A stretch of 64,000 bases of DNA from Neotamlana nanhaiensis (GTDB lineage Bacteria > Bacteroidota > Bacteroidia > Flavobacteriales > Flavobacteriaceae): contig NZ_JTDV01000003.1 of the NCBI RefSeq assembly GCF_000943555.1, positions 248,001-312,000 on the forward strand, in the 5' to 3' direction. Below, piece by piece: positions 25,312-34,337 of this stretch (the first letter of the stretch is position 1; the number at the start of each line of letters is the position of its first letter). The translations under genes were made by a program, and so were the position numbers. The notes beneath the pieces were generated by a model, which was not told where the DNA came from, searched no databases, and saw only the letters and a program-made list of their open reading frames with translations.

Positions 25312-26754
25312 TTAATATTTAATACACACATTTTTAGGTTCTGTAAAAAAACGTAATGCTTCAAAACCACCTTCGCGACCAACACCACTGGCTTTTACAC
25401 CACCAAAAGGTGTGCGTAAATCACGCATCATCCAAGTGTTTACCCATACTATGCCTGCTTCTAATTGATTACTTAAGCGCATGGTACGATTTAAGTTGTT
25501 AGTCCAAAGCGTTGCCGATAGGCCATATTTTACTTTGTTAGCCATTTTAAGGACTTCACTTTCCGTTTTAAAAGGCATTAAGGTAACCACAGGACCAAAA
25601 ATTTCTTCTTGGTTAACACTACAATCATCGGTTTTTACTTCTATAATTGTGGGCTGTAAATAATACCCCTTTTCGTACCCTTTAATGGATACTTCATGGC
25701 CTCCAAATAAAATGTTTCCACCTTCATTTTTGGCAATTTCAATATAATTTTTAACTTTTTCGAGATGAGGTTTCGATACTAAAGCTCCAATGTTCGTGTC
25801 TGTTTTTGATGGATGACCAACTTTTAAAAGTTTTACCTTTTCAATAAAATCGGTTTTAAATTTGTTGTAAATAGTGCCTTCAACAAAAATACGACTTCCG
25901 CATAAACAAATTTGACCTTGATTGGTAAACGACGAACGTACTGTTGTATGTAACATGTCGTTGTAATTGCAATCGGCAAAAATTATGTTGGGGTTTTTTC
26001 CGCCTAACTCCAATGATAATTTTTTAAACATAGGTGCGGCTATTTTCGCAATATGCGCACCTGTTTTTGTTCCACCAGTAAAACTGATGGCCTTAATTTT
26101 TGGGTGTTCTACTATGGCTTGTCCTGTGGTATTTCCTAACCCGTGAACAATATTTAAAACCCCTTTGGGGAGATCAGCTTCATTTAGTATTTCTCCTAGT
26201 AAGTATGCGGTTACAGGTGTTACCTCGCTTGGTTTGGCAACAACGCAATTACCAGCTGCAATGGCAGGAGCGATTTTCCAGGTGAAAAGGTATAATGGTA
26301 AATTCCACGGACTAATACAACCTACAACACCAAGAGGTTGACGTAATGTGTAATTTATAGCTTGTTGCCCAACACTTTCATGGCTTTCGCTAGAAAATTG
26401 AGTAATGGCATTAGCGAAAAACCGAAAATTACTTGCGGCTCTGGGTATATCGACGGTTTTAGCGAGGTTAATGGGTTTGCCATTATCTCTACTTTCGGCC
26501 TCAGCAAACCGATCTAAATTGGTTTCAAGTAATTCTGATATTTTTAAAAGAATTCTGCTGCGTTCATTTAAAGTTGTTTGACTCCAATTAGAAAATGCAT
26601 CTTCAGCACTTTTAAATGCTTTTTCTACATCTTTATGTGATGAATTTGGGATTTTCCCGTAAATCTCTCCCGTAGATGGATTGTAATTATTAATCCACTT
26701 ACTGTTTTCTGGATTTACAAATTCGCCGTTAATGTAATTTTTGATTGATATCAT
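25312..26754 (-). CDS. Aldehyde dehydrogenase, probably 2-aminomuconate semialdehyde dehydrogenase
   Basis: A 480-residue NAD-dependent aldehyde dehydrogenase. Catalytic residues are visible: the cysteine in NQGQICLCGSR, the general-base glutamate in LSLELGGKNPN, and the oxyanion asparagine in ISPWNLPLYLFTWK. EEIFGPVVTL is the conserved C-terminal segment. The close match of this subgroup to 2-hydroxymuconic and 2-aminomuconic semialdehyde dehydrogenases, plus its position among kmo, kynU and dioxygenase genes, supports oxidation of 2-aminomuconate semialdehyde to 2-aminomuconate. Cytoplasmic. Confidence 0.9.
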   Translation of the reverse strand: MISIKNYINGEFVNPENSKWINNYNPSTGEIYGKIPNSSHKDVEKAFKSAEDAFSNWSQTTLNERSRILLKISELLETNLDRFAEAESRDNGKPINLAKTVDIPRAASNFRFFANAITQFSSESHESVGQQAINYTLRQPLGVVGCISPWNLPLYLFTWKIAPAIAAGNCVVAKPSEVTPVTAYLLGEILNEADLPKGVLNIVHGLGNTTGQAIVEHPKIKAISFTGGTKTGAHIAKIAAPMFKKLSLELGGKNPNIIFADCNYNDMLHTTVRSSFTNQGQICLCGSRIFVEGTIYNKFKTDFIEKVKLLKVGHPSKTDTNIGALVSKPHLEKVKNYIEIAKNEGGNILFGGHEVSIKGYEKGYYLQPTIIEVKTDDCSVNQEEIFGPVVTLMPFKTESEVLKMANKVKYGLSATLWTNNLNRTMRLSNQLEAGIVWVNTWMMRDLRTPFGGVKASGVGREGGFEALRFFTEPKNVCIKY

Positions 26755-26855
26755 TTTTGATGATTCAATAATTGCGGATAATTTTCTTTATGGTAAGATA
26801 AGATTATAAAATTAAACGGAAAGAATAATTGATTTTTTATGATTTTAAAATAATA

Positions 26856-27008
26856 CTACCCCAAAGCCTTTGTAGTCACAAAGTACCGCCAGCCAATTAT
26901 GGCTAATTGCAATTTGCTAGCTTTAGCTAAATCGAGTTGCTTTTTTGTGTAGCTTGGTAATATAAGTTTGTTAAGTTTTGCTAATACTTTAAAGAATGGC
27001 TTTTTCAC
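26856..27008 (-). CDS. Small conserved basic protein, 50 residues, GTG start
   Basis: The minus strand from GTG at 27006-27008 to TAG at 26856-26858 encodes a 50-residue protein beginning MKKPFFKVLAKLNKLILPSY and containing QLDLAKASKLQLAIIGWRYF before its C-terminus. The composition (basic, with an amphipathic N-terminus and an AIIGWRYFVT core) resembles a small conserved flavobacterial protein of unknown function that I have seen elsewhere. It has no domain I can name. It lies alone between the RidA and aldehyde dehydrogenase genes, with 539 bp upstream. The use of GTG and the short length make it easy to miss. Confidence 0.7.
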   Translation of the reverse strand: MKKPFFKVLAKLNKLILPSYTKKQLDLAKASKLQLAIIGWRYFVTTKALG

Positions 27009-27547
27009 TTTTTTTGTTCTTTTTGTAAAAATAGTAAAACTTATTCTAGACTAAGTTTTACAAGTTTAAATTTAGAATAATGAAATAATGAAGATGATCA
27101 TTTCAATTAAAAGTTTGGTAAGCGTTATCATATTGAGTGGTTTAAAATGGTTTGTAAAACAATGATTTTTGTTATTGTTTTTTCAATATATATACTAGTC
27201 AATATGTTTACCAAATGGATTAATTAAAATCTGTGAAAGTGAATGCTAAATTGTAATAAAAAAAATAGATTTAGTTTTAATATTTTTGTGACTTTCTTTA
27301 TATGGGTTTATAAATGAAATTTTTAACTGTTGTTTTGTTTTATATTGTAAGTTTTGAAGGGCTTTTTTGAGGTTGCATTTGTAAACCAAGGGCGATTTCA
27401 TTTTTTTGAAGACAAAAAAGGCCCTTTTCATTATTTTTTAAGACTGATTGAAGCTAAATTATTCTTCAAATAGTCAAGGTGAAAAAGTATAAATAAAGGG
27501 CTGTTTTAAATGTTTTTTTTTAAAATAGAAAAGCGAATTTTTAAAAA
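27009..27547. other. AT-rich intergenic stretch, no gene recognised
   Basis: This 539-bp stretch lies between the small 50-residue gene and RidA. A lysine-rich frame at 27246-27431 (minus) looks like chance. An imperfect inverted repeat, GGGCTTTTTTG (27359-27369) with CAAAAAAGGCCC (27413-27424), is the only structure I see. The gap suggests that the kynurenine cluster is transcribed as at least two units. Confidence 0.5.
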
Positions 27548-27949
27548 CTAAACCTGTTTTTTGTATGCGGTTACTTTAATTTCAATAACCAAATCGGGGT
27601 GCGGTAATTGGTGAACCGCAACTGTGGTTCTTGTAGGTCCTGATTCTTTGCTAAAAAATTCGGCATAGGCTTTATTATAATCAGCAAAATCATTCATGTT
27701 TACTAAAAACGAGGTAACATCAACTACATCTTTTAAGGTTGAACCTACCGTTTTTAGGGTTTTATCTATATTTTTTAAAACCTCCTGCGTTTGGGTGTAA
27801 GCGTTACGCTTTTTTGTTCCCATTTCGTCAATAATATCAACACCAGCAATTGTGTTATCTGGTCTGCGAGAACTGGTTCCAGATACAAAAATAAAATCGC
27901 CAACTACTTTTACGTGTGGGTAGGCACCTCTGGGTGTTACTGTGTTCAT
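27548..27949 (-). CDS. RidA-family protein, probably 2-aminomuconate deaminase
   Basis: A 133-residue YjgF/YER057c/UK114 family protein. Conserved positions include [17 protein letters not shown] at the N-terminus, the [28 protein letters not shown] core, and the substrate-binding arginine in [13 protein letters not shown] followed by [10 protein letters not shown]. Family members deaminate enamines and imines. In kynurenine and nitrobenzoate pathways a relative acts as 2-aminomuconate deaminase. The position next to kmo and near the aldehyde dehydrogenase supports that role, but a housekeeping RidA function cannot be excluded. Confidence 0.85.
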   Translation of the reverse strand: MNTVTPRGAYPHVKVVGDFIFVSGTSSRRPDNTIAGVDIIDEMGTKKRNAYTQTQEVLKNIDKTLKTVGSTLKDVVDVTSFLVNMNDFADYNKAYAEFFSKESGPTRTTVAVHQLPHPDLVIEIKVTAYKKQV

Positions 27950-28024
27950 ATTTTATTGTCTTTTTATTTATTAAAATAGGAATTTAGTTTTTGTAGGTTT
28001 ACTAATGTGAAATACCAACTAAAG

Positions 28025-29419
28025 TTATAATCCGGCAATCTTGTTTTCTTTTAAAATTGTTTCGGTTTCAGAGGATACTTTATCTAAAATGATTTTAATA
28101 TCATCGTTGGATGAAATAAGGTTATTCGATAATAAATTCAAAATAGCTTTGTCCTGCGCTCGTCCTTTTAACATAGCTTCTTGGTATCCAATGTGTTCGT
28201 TAAAGGTAACTAAACTGTATTTTGAAGCATAATCTTCCGGGTATTCTTTTTCTAAGGCCATTTCAATTTTACGTTTTTCCTGAAAAATAGCTTGTCCTAC
28301 ATGGTCGCGCATTTCATAAAAATTATCGATGGCTAAATCGGCTATGGCGTCGGTATCTTTTTTTCTGTTTTTTTCGTATTCGGTAAATACGTTTTCCCAA
28401 TTGCCTTCATGTTTGTTTAAAACGGCATCAAATTCTACAACATCTTCAAACGAAGCATTCATACCTTGTCCATAAAAGGGTACAATGGCGTGTGCAGCAT
28501 CGCCCATAAGTAGTGTATTGCCTTTAAAATGCCATGGTGAGCATTTAATGGTTCCCAAAGCTCCTGTTGGGTTTTTAAAAAAGTCTTCAACTACATTTGG
28601 CATTATTTTAAGTGCATCGGGGAATTCTTCTTTAAAGAAATTAGTAACTGTTTCTGGGGTTGTAAGGTTGTTAAAATTATATTTTCCTTGGTTGTAACTT
28701 AAAAATAAAGTAACCGTAAAACTGCCATCTAAATTAGGTAGCGCAATTAACATAAAATCGCCACGAGGCCAAATATGTAAAGCGTTTTTAAAAGTTTTGT
28801 AGTCGCCAGCTGTAGTAGGTAAAATGCTTAACTCTTTATAGCCATGAGCCAAATAATTTTGTGAAAAGCTAAATAGAAATTTTTTTCCTAAATAATAGCT
28901 TTTTCTTAATGCAGATCCAGCGCCATCGGTAGCGATAATACAGTCTGCATCTTCAACAAATTCGGTTTTGGTTTCATAATCTTTAAAAAGCGCCGTGGTG
29001 TTTTCGAAGTTAACCGATTTACATTTTTTATTAAAATAGATATTTACATGGTCGTGTTTTTCAGCTTCGGTTAAAAGTAATGCATTTAATTCGCCTCTAG
29101 ACACCGAGTTGATATATTCTTGCTCGCGCCCGCTGTAATTCGACATAAATGTATTGCCTTGTTTATCATGAATCATTCTGCCATGCATAGGTATACAAAG
29201 CGATTTAACTTTATCTTCTAAACCAACCAATGCCATGGCTTTGTTACCGCGATTGGAAAATGCAAGGTTTATTGAGCGTCCTGCCGAAATATTTGTTTTT
29301 CTTAAATCGGGGCGCATTTCGTAAACGTTAACATTATAGCCTCTTTGCGCTAGTCGTAATGCTAATAAACTACCGCAAAGTCCGGCACCAATAATTAAAA
29401 TATTTTCTTTTCGATTCAT
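28025..29419 (-). CDS. kmo: Kynurenine 3-monooxygenase
   Basis: An FAD-dependent aromatic hydroxylase of 464 residues that converts L-kynurenine to 3-hydroxykynurenine with NADPH and oxygen. The N-terminal dinucleotide-binding motif is IIGAGLCGSLLALRLAQRG, followed by ISAGRSINLAFSNRG, an arginine-containing segment typical of KMO. The second FAD motif is LLMGDAAHAIVPFYGQGMNA. The C-terminal 80 residues are helical, as in other KMOs, and there is no obvious membrane helix. It lies 52 bp downstream of kynU on the same strand and is probably co-transcribed with it. Confidence 0.95.
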   Translation of the reverse strand: MNRKENILIIGAGLCGSLLALRLAQRGYNVNVYEMRPDLRKTNISAGRSINLAFSNRGNKAMALVGLEDKVKSLCIPMHGRMIHDKQGNTFMSNYSGREQEYINSVSRGELNALLLTEAEKHDHVNIYFNKKCKSVNFENTTALFKDYETKTEFVEDADCIIATDGAGSALRKSYYLGKKFLFSFSQNYLAHGYKELSILPTTAGDYKTFKNALHIWPRGDFMLIALPNLDGSFTVTLFLSYNQGKYNFNNLTTPETVTNFFKEEFPDALKIMPNVVEDFFKNPTGALGTIKCSPWHFKGNTLLMGDAAHAIVPFYGQGMNASFEDVVEFDAVLNKHEGNWENVFTEYEKNRKKDTDAIADLAIDNFYEMRDHVGQAIFQEKRKIEMALEKEYPEDYASKYSLVTFNEHIGYQEAMLKGRAQDKAILNLLSNNLISSNDDIKIILDKVSSETETILKENKIAGL

Positions 29420-29471
29420 AATTTATTTTTAATCCGAGATAGCTTCAGAATTTAATTAGGAGTTAACGCTG

Positions 29472-30740
29472 TTAATTTATAATTGCTTTTAATTTTTCTA
29501 CCATCCAGTAAACGTCTTCAAAATTATTATAAAATGGGGTTGGCGCGCACCTAATTACATCTGGCTCTCTCCAATCTGTTATAATATTGGCTTCAGTAAG
29601 TTTGTGATGTAAACTTTTATCGGCGTTTTGTACTTGTATAGAGAGTTGGCAACCGCGTTCGTTTGGGTTTTTAGGTGTTATAATTTTTATTTTATGGTTG
29701 TTTAACTGGTTAATCAAAAATTCAAAATAACCAGTAAGTTTAATCGATTTTTTACGTAATGCATCCATACCAACTTCGTTAAACATATCTAACGACGCCT
29801 TTATGGCTGCCATCGATAAAATAGGCGGGTTACTAAGTTGCCAACCTTCGGCACCAGGCATAACATCGAGAGGCTGACGCATGTTAAAACGGGTAGTCTT
29901 ATTGTGACTCCACCAACCTGCAAAACGTTTTAAGTTTTTATTATAGGCATGTTTTTCGTGAACAAAAAGGCCTGCTAAACTACCAGGACCAGAGTTGAGG
30001 TATTTATAAGTGCACCAAGCTGCAAAATCTACTCCAGAATCGTGTAGTTCGGGTTTAATGTTACCAGCACCATGAGCTAAATCGATGCCAACCATACAGT
30101 TTTTAGCATGTCCTAATTGGGCAATGCGTTTTAAATTGAGATATTGCCCCGTATAGTAATTTACACCACCAATTAAAAGTAGGGCTATTTCGTCGCCTTG
30201 TTGGTTTAAAATGGTTTCTAAATCTTCAATGTTTAGTAGTTCTTCACCTGGGCGCGGTTTCCATTCAATTATGCCATCTTCTGCAGTAAACCCATGAAAT
30301 TCTAATTGTGTTTGCACCGCATATTTATCGCTAGGAAAAGCATCACTTTCAATAACAATTTTATATTTTGTTTTTGAGGGCTGGTAAAAACTAACCATTA
30401 GTAAATGAAGGTTTGTGGTTAAGGTATTCATAACTACAACTTCAATAGGTTTTGCGCCTACAATTTTAGCCATACTTTCGGTTAAAAATTCATGGTAAGG
30501 TAACCAAGGGTTTTTAGCTTCAAAGTGGCCTTCAACGCCTAATTTAGCCCAATCATCAAGTTCTTGTTGAATGTATTTTTGTGTGCTTTTGGGTTGTAAG
30601 CCTAACGAGTTTCCTGTAAAATACAACCAGTTGTTACCTTGGTTATCTTTTGGAATATGAAATTTATTTCGATAATGCGCTAACACATCTTCTTGATCTT
30701 GTTTTTTGGCAAAATCAAGTCCGGTTTTATATAGGATCAA
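29472..30740 (-). CDS. kynU: Kynureninase
   Basis: A PLP enzyme that cleaves kynurenine or 3-hydroxykynurenine to (3-hydroxy)anthranilate and alanine. The PLP lysine is in AAWCTYKYLNSGPGS, and GNSLGLQPKST, GVDFAAW and GWWSHN are conserved. The frame is open to an ATG at 30812, but the added residues (hydrophobic IFILLLYYYL) are foreign to the family. A TTG at 30738-30740 gives a start just before YKTGLDFAKKQD, and a TACTTTTG -7 box at 30765-30772 lies right upstream of it. I therefore choose TTG, giving about 422 residues, the normal length. First gene of the cluster. Confidence 0.93.
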   Translation of the reverse strand: MILYKTGLDFAKKQDQEDVLAHYRNKFHIPKDNQGNNWLYFTGNSLGLQPKSTQKYIQQELDDWAKLGVEGHFEAKNPWLPYHEFLTESMAKIVGAKPIEVVVMNTLTTNLHLLMVSFYQPSKTKYKIVIESDAFPSDKYAVQTQLEFHGFTAEDGIIEWKPRPGEELLNIEDLETILNQQGDEIALLLIGGVNYYTGQYLNLKRIAQLGHAKNCMVGIDLAHGAGNIKPELHDSGVDFAAWCTYKYLNSGPGSLAGLFVHEKHAYNKNLKRFAGWWSHNKTTRFNMRQPLDVMPGAEGWQLSNPPILSMAAIKASLDMFNEVGMDALRKKSIKLTGYFEFLINQLNNHKIKIITPKNPNERGCQLSIQVQNADKSLHHKLTEANIITDWREPDVIRCAPTPFYNNFEDVYWMVEKLKAIIN

Positions 30741-30764
30741 TTTTGAATTTTTTAGATAATAATA

Positions 30765-30772
30765 CAAAAGTA
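30765..30772 (-). promoter_or_regulatory. Putative -7 box for kynU
   Basis: The minus strand reads TACTTTTG, 24 bp upstream of the proposed TTG start of kynU. The alternative ATG at 30812 would lie upstream of the transcript start. The -33 region is weak. Confidence 0.5.
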
Positions 30773-30889
30773 AAATAAAAATCCTAATGCTATTAATCGA
30801 AAAAATATGCATTTCGTCTTTATTTTGATTCGAATTTTGTAATTTTACATCGGTTTTTTCTTATGAAGAATATTCTAAATATATTTTAA

Positions 30890-32305
30890 ATGCTGAAACG
30901 ATTATGGTTATCTTATTTTAATTGGTATTTAAAGTTTAGCGGACTATCAAATAACGAAGCAGAAAATAACTTATCTTATTTTAGAAACAAGTTATTTGTT
31001 TCCATATTTATTTTAACGGTTGCACTGGGCTTTATGGCGTATATACCAAGCGCTATTGTTGCTATTATGCTAGATAAATGGCTGGTGTTTTATATGGACA
31101 CCATTGGTATGCTTGTTTTGTTTTTTATGTTTTTTAATAATAAACTAAGCTTAAATACCAAGAAACGTTTATTTTCTATCAATTTTTTTGCTTTATCTTT
31201 TGCATTAATTTTAGAATTAGGCCTGCATGGTAACGGCACAATAATGTTATTTATGTTATGCGTTTTAGTAACACTTTATAGTGGTAGGCGTGCAGGAATA
31301 AATACCGTTGTTATAAATGTTGTATTTTATACTGTGGTATTACTTATTTATTATTTTAAGTGGTTTACATTTAATTTTTACGAACATACCCCAGTTGAAA
31401 TTCTGTTTATTGTTTTTGTAAATAACATATTGTTTAGTTTGCTTACCGTTTTTTCGGTATCTTTTTTAATTGCTCAATTGAATAGAGCCTTAGTAAAGGA
31501 AACAGATTTACAAAACGCACTTGTAGAAAAGCATAAAAAAGTGGTAGTAGCCAAAGAAGAAGCTGAACGATCGGATAAACTAAAAACCGCTTTTTTAGGT
31601 AACATGAGTCACGAAATTAGGACGCCAATGTATGGTATTTTAGGTTGTGCCGAACTTTTAAGAGAGTATAATATTGATACCGATTTTAATGAATATGTAA
31701 GAGTTATTGAAGATAATGGAAATAAATTATTAGATGTTATTACCGATATTGTTAACTTCTCTAAACTTGAAACAGGTCTATTAACGACTTGCTCAAAACC
31801 ATTTAATATTAAACTAAGTATTGAAGCTGTTGTTAAAGAGTTTGCTTCTGTAGCAAAGCAAAAGGGCGTTTACTTAAATTTAAGCGATTATATCCCTAAT
31901 AAAAATAGCGCGGTTGTTTCTGATGAAGTTAAATTTAAAACCATTTTAAAACATTTAATCGCTAATGCTTTAAAATATACCAGTGCCCGGGGTAGCGTTT
32001 TTGTAAATTGTAGTGTAGATGATGAAACTTCTCAAATTAAGTTTATTATAGAAGACACTGGCATTGGCATACCAAAAGACAAGTTAGCAGATATTTTTTC
32101 TCCGTTTTATAAAATAGATTACAGTAATGATAAAGCCTTACACGGTGCTGGTATAGGATTAGCCATTTCGAAGGCTTACGTAACATTATTAGAAGGAGAA
32201 ATTGGTGTTGAAAGTACCATTGATTTCGGATCGGCATTTTGGTTTACCGTTGCTGCCGATTTGCAATCTATTGAAAAAGCTAAAGCACTTTACCTAACTA
32301 AGTAA
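30890..32305 (+). CDS. Membrane sensor histidine kinase with polytopic N-terminus
   Basis: A 471-residue kinase. Residues 35-200 contain about six membrane helices (for example LFVSIFILTVALGFMAYI, FFALSFALILEL and NILFSLLTVFSVSFLIA) with no recognisable extracellular sensor domain. A coiled coil leads to HisKA with His241 in GNMSHEIRTPMYGI. The HATPase domain shows LKHLIANALKYT, IEDTGIGIP and GAGIGLAIS. Unlike the three TPR kinases in this window it has no receiver domain, and no response-regulator gene adjoins it. It diverges from kynU across a short promoter region, so regulation linked to kynurenine is possible but unproven. Confidence 0.9.
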   Translation: MLKRLWLSYFNWYLKFSGLSNNEAENNLSYFRNKLFVSIFILTVALGFMAYIPSAIVAIMLDKWLVFYMDTIGMLVLFFMFFNNKLSLNTKKRLFSINFFALSFALILELGLHGNGTIMLFMLCVLVTLYSGRRAGINTVVINVVFYTVVLLIYYFKWFTFNFYEHTPVEILFIVFVNNILFSLLTVFSVSFLIAQLNRALVKETDLQNALVEKHKKVVVAKEEAERSDKLKTAFLGNMSHEIRTPMYGILGCAELLREYNIDTDFNEYVRVIEDNGNKLLDVITDIVNFSKLETGLLTTCSKPFNIKLSIEAVVKEFASVAKQKGVYLNLSDYIPNKNSAVVSDEVKFKTILKHLIANALKYTSARGSVFVNCSVDDETSQIKFIIEDTGIGIPKDKLADIFSPFYKIDYSNDKALHGAGIGLAISKAYVTLLEGEIGVESTIDFGSAFWFTVAADLQSIEKAKALYLTK

Positions 32306-32313
32306 AGTGCTTT
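32282..32313 (+). terminator. Perfect hairpin overlapping the stop codon of the histidine kinase gene
   Basis: AAAGCACTTTAC (32282-32293) and GTAAAGTGCTTT (32302-32313) are perfect inverse copies with an 8-nt loop. The stop codon TAA is at 32303-32305, so one arm is coding. No long T run follows, so it may be a weak terminator or an mRNA 3'-end stabiliser. Confidence 0.55.
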
Positions 32314-32391
32314 GGATATATATAGACGCCTAACGCGGAATATTTACAATTATATACGTCTATAATTTTAATTTGGATGTTCTTGGCATGA

Positions 32392-33051
32392 TTACTTTAC
32401 ACTAACGTTTGTAAATTTTAAATTCCAGTCGCCAGATTCTTTTTTATGGCTTAAAGCTATTTTAATACCATTATAGTCGTTATAATCTTCAAAGGTATTG
32501 GCTAATGATGCTTCTTTTTGGTTTCCGCGTCTAAATACCCATTCTCGAATTATATAATTACTATCGAAATAAATATCGTAAGCATCGCCTGGAGTATAGC
32601 CTCCTTGAGAAGCATAGGTAATACTTATTTTTTGCAGTAATGTTTTGTTAATAGGAGACGCCTCTTTTGAAACCTCTGAAATTGAAGCACTTTTATCCCA
32701 AACCAATTGAAACGGTATAAGTAACCAAAACTTATCGTTTACAAAGGCGGCATCGGTTTTAGCCGATAAAGAATCTACTTGTTTTCGGTTGTACGAGATG
32801 GTATCTTTTTCGGTAAAAAGTGTTACTTCATTTGTTTTAGTATTCCAAAGCCAATGTCGTTTCTCGGCAAAAGTAAAGGAAATTTCGTTTACATTTTTCC
32901 AATTATTAAATCCATGGGCTTCGGCAATTTTTTCGGCTATCGTTGTTTTAGTTGGCGCTTCTAATTTTTGCGCTTCCTTTTTTGTTGTTTGTTGTTTACA
33001 GCTTATTAAAGCAATAACTAATGTCAATAAAATAAAGGGTTTTGTTTTCAT
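32392..33051 (-). CDS. DUF6503-like lipoprotein
   Basis: A 219-residue protein with a lipoprotein signal peptide (lipobox around VIALISC, Cys18), so it is probably anchored to the periplasmic side of a membrane. The mature region begins with a lysine/threonine-rich linker, then IAEKIAEAHGFNNWKNVNEISFTF and KRHWLWNTKTNEVTLF, a pattern I associate with the Bacteroidota DUF6503 family. The fold is probably a beta-rich lipocalin-like half-barrel. The function is unknown. It starts 14 bp downstream of the bestrophin gene on the same strand, suggesting an operon. Confidence 0.72.
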   Translation of the reverse strand: MKTKPFILLTLVIALISCKQQTTKKEAQKLEAPTKTTIAEKIAEAHGFNNWKNVNEISFTFAEKRHWLWNTKTNEVTLFTEKDTISYNRKQVDSLSAKTDAAFVNDKFWLLIPFQLVWDKSASISEVSKEASPINKTLLQKISITYASQGGYTPGDAYDIYFDSNYIIREWVFRRGNQKEASLANTFEDYNDYNGIKIALSHKKESGDWNLKFTNVSVK

Positions 33052-33065
33052 TTTTTATAAATAAT

Positions 33066-34127
33066 TTACATCTGCGTATCGTAAATAACTGGGAATTGTT
33101 CTGGGATATCGGCCTTCGCTTCGCCTAAATTTTGGCGTAAATCTATTTCTATGCCTCGTGCAATAGTAGATATAGGTACATCGTTTGCCGAACCTTCAAA
33201 CGGGTTTTCTCCTGTTCGCCCTATGCGTTCCATAGTATGGAAAATCCATGCAACGGCAACATAAAACGGAATGGCCAACCAAATAAAAACTTTACCTAAG
33301 GTATTGTTTGAAGCAGCAATGTCAGCTCCAATTTCGGCAAATTGAGGTACAATGGCAAGCGGTAAAAGCACAACAAAAATCCACATAAAATAATGATTTA
33401 GTGTTGCAAACTGTCGGGGGTAAGGGAAATTTTTTATACGTTCAGATTTTCCCTGAAGTGCAAAAAGTTCTTGTAAAAGACTTTCTAATTCTAAAAATGA
33501 AAACTCCCAAATAATGCCTTTTTCTTTTAGTGCGCGTAAATGTTTAGATTGTAAGTACAACAATGCTGTTTGTTTATTGCCTTTTTCCATAATTTGGCTT
33601 ATTTCGGCTTCGGTTAAATAGGGTTTTAAATCGCTTTCTAAACCCGATTTCCATTCTGGCGGACTCACAATAGCATTCCACTCTTTGTTTGTTTTTTCTT
33701 TTACAACGGTTTCCCAAGGTTTTCCAACGCGCATAGCGTGCCTAAGGGCTGTCATCCACGCAATATGGCGGTATGTAAGCGTTTTTATTTCGTTTTTTAA
33801 AACCGATTCTTCTACTTTATTTATAGCGTATTCGTTAGTAACCATATCTTGTACATACATGCCAAAAGTTCTGGAAGTATTAACAATACCGCCCCAAATT
33901 TTTCGAGCTTCCCAAATTCTGCCATAGGCCGAATTGTTTTGAAAACCAATTACAAATGCCACTGCTGTACCAATTAATGCTAGGGGTGTCCAAGGAATTT
34001 TAAGCCACGATAATTCGAAAAAATAATAAGCACTTACAAAAGCAGTTATAAAAACTATAAAGAAAATGGTTTCAAAACGCGTCCATTTAGCTAAATCTTT
34101 AGCTCGAAAAACTTTTTTAGTATACAT
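33066..34127 (-). CDS. Bestrophin-family ion channel
   Basis: A 353-residue member of the bacterial bestrophin/UPF0187 family, homologues of pentameric anion or cation channels. Hydrophobic segments are IFFIVFITAFVSAYYFF and LALIGTAVAFVIGF near the N-terminus, and HYFMWIFVVLLPLAIV and VFIWLAIPFYVAVAWIF in the C-terminal half. Conserved family segments include NNSAYGRIWEARKIWGGIVN after the second helix and NPFEGSANDVP near the C-terminus. Ion selectivity cannot be read from sequence. It is followed after 14 bp by the DUF6503-like lipoprotein gene. Confidence 0.9.
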   Translation of the reverse strand: MYTKKVFRAKDLAKWTRFETIFFIVFITAFVSAYYFFELSWLKIPWTPLALIGTAVAFVIGFQNNSAYGRIWEARKIWGGIVNTSRTFGMYVQDMVTNEYAINKVEESVLKNEIKTLTYRHIAWMTALRHAMRVGKPWETVVKEKTNKEWNAIVSPPEWKSGLESDLKPYLTEAEISQIMEKGNKQTALLYLQSKHLRALKEKGIIWEFSFLELESLLQELFALQGKSERIKNFPYPRQFATLNHYFMWIFVVLLPLAIVPQFAEIGADIAASNNTLGKVFIWLAIPFYVAVAWIFHTMERIGRTGENPFEGSANDVPISTIARGIEIDLRQNLGEAKADIPEQFPVIYDTQM

Positions 34128-34197
34128 TAGTTGCTGTTGGTTTTAGATTTAATCTAAAGTAGAGAAAATTTGTTAATTATAGAATTGTTAACTTATG

Positions 34198-34337
34198 CTA
34201 TAATTTTTTTGCAACTTTTAATTCAAAAATTCCAATGGAAGCGATAAGCGTAATTTCAAAAAATATATAAATCCATATAAAAGCACCGATAAAAGCGCAC
34301 CTAAATCATCAAATAAAAATAACTTTTTAAAAAACAT
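34198..34337 (-). pseudogene. Possible remnant of a small membrane protein gene
   Basis: A minus-strand ATG (34335-34337) opens a frame reading MFFKKLFLFDDLGALLSVLL and on for 39 residues to a stop at 34218. After a shift near the T run, another frame continues FFEITLIASIGIFELKVAKK and stops at 34198-34200. The beginning resembles small flavobacterial membrane proteins that start with a KLFLFD-LGALLSA pattern. The homology is from memory and weak, and this could equally be a real 39-residue peptide or chance. It lies just upstream of the bestrophin gene. Confidence 0.3.

Noticed and set aside
27246-27431. 61-codon lysine-rich frame on the minus strand
   Set aside because: Composition reflects AT-rich DNA, no motif is visible, and no promoter or conserved context is seen.
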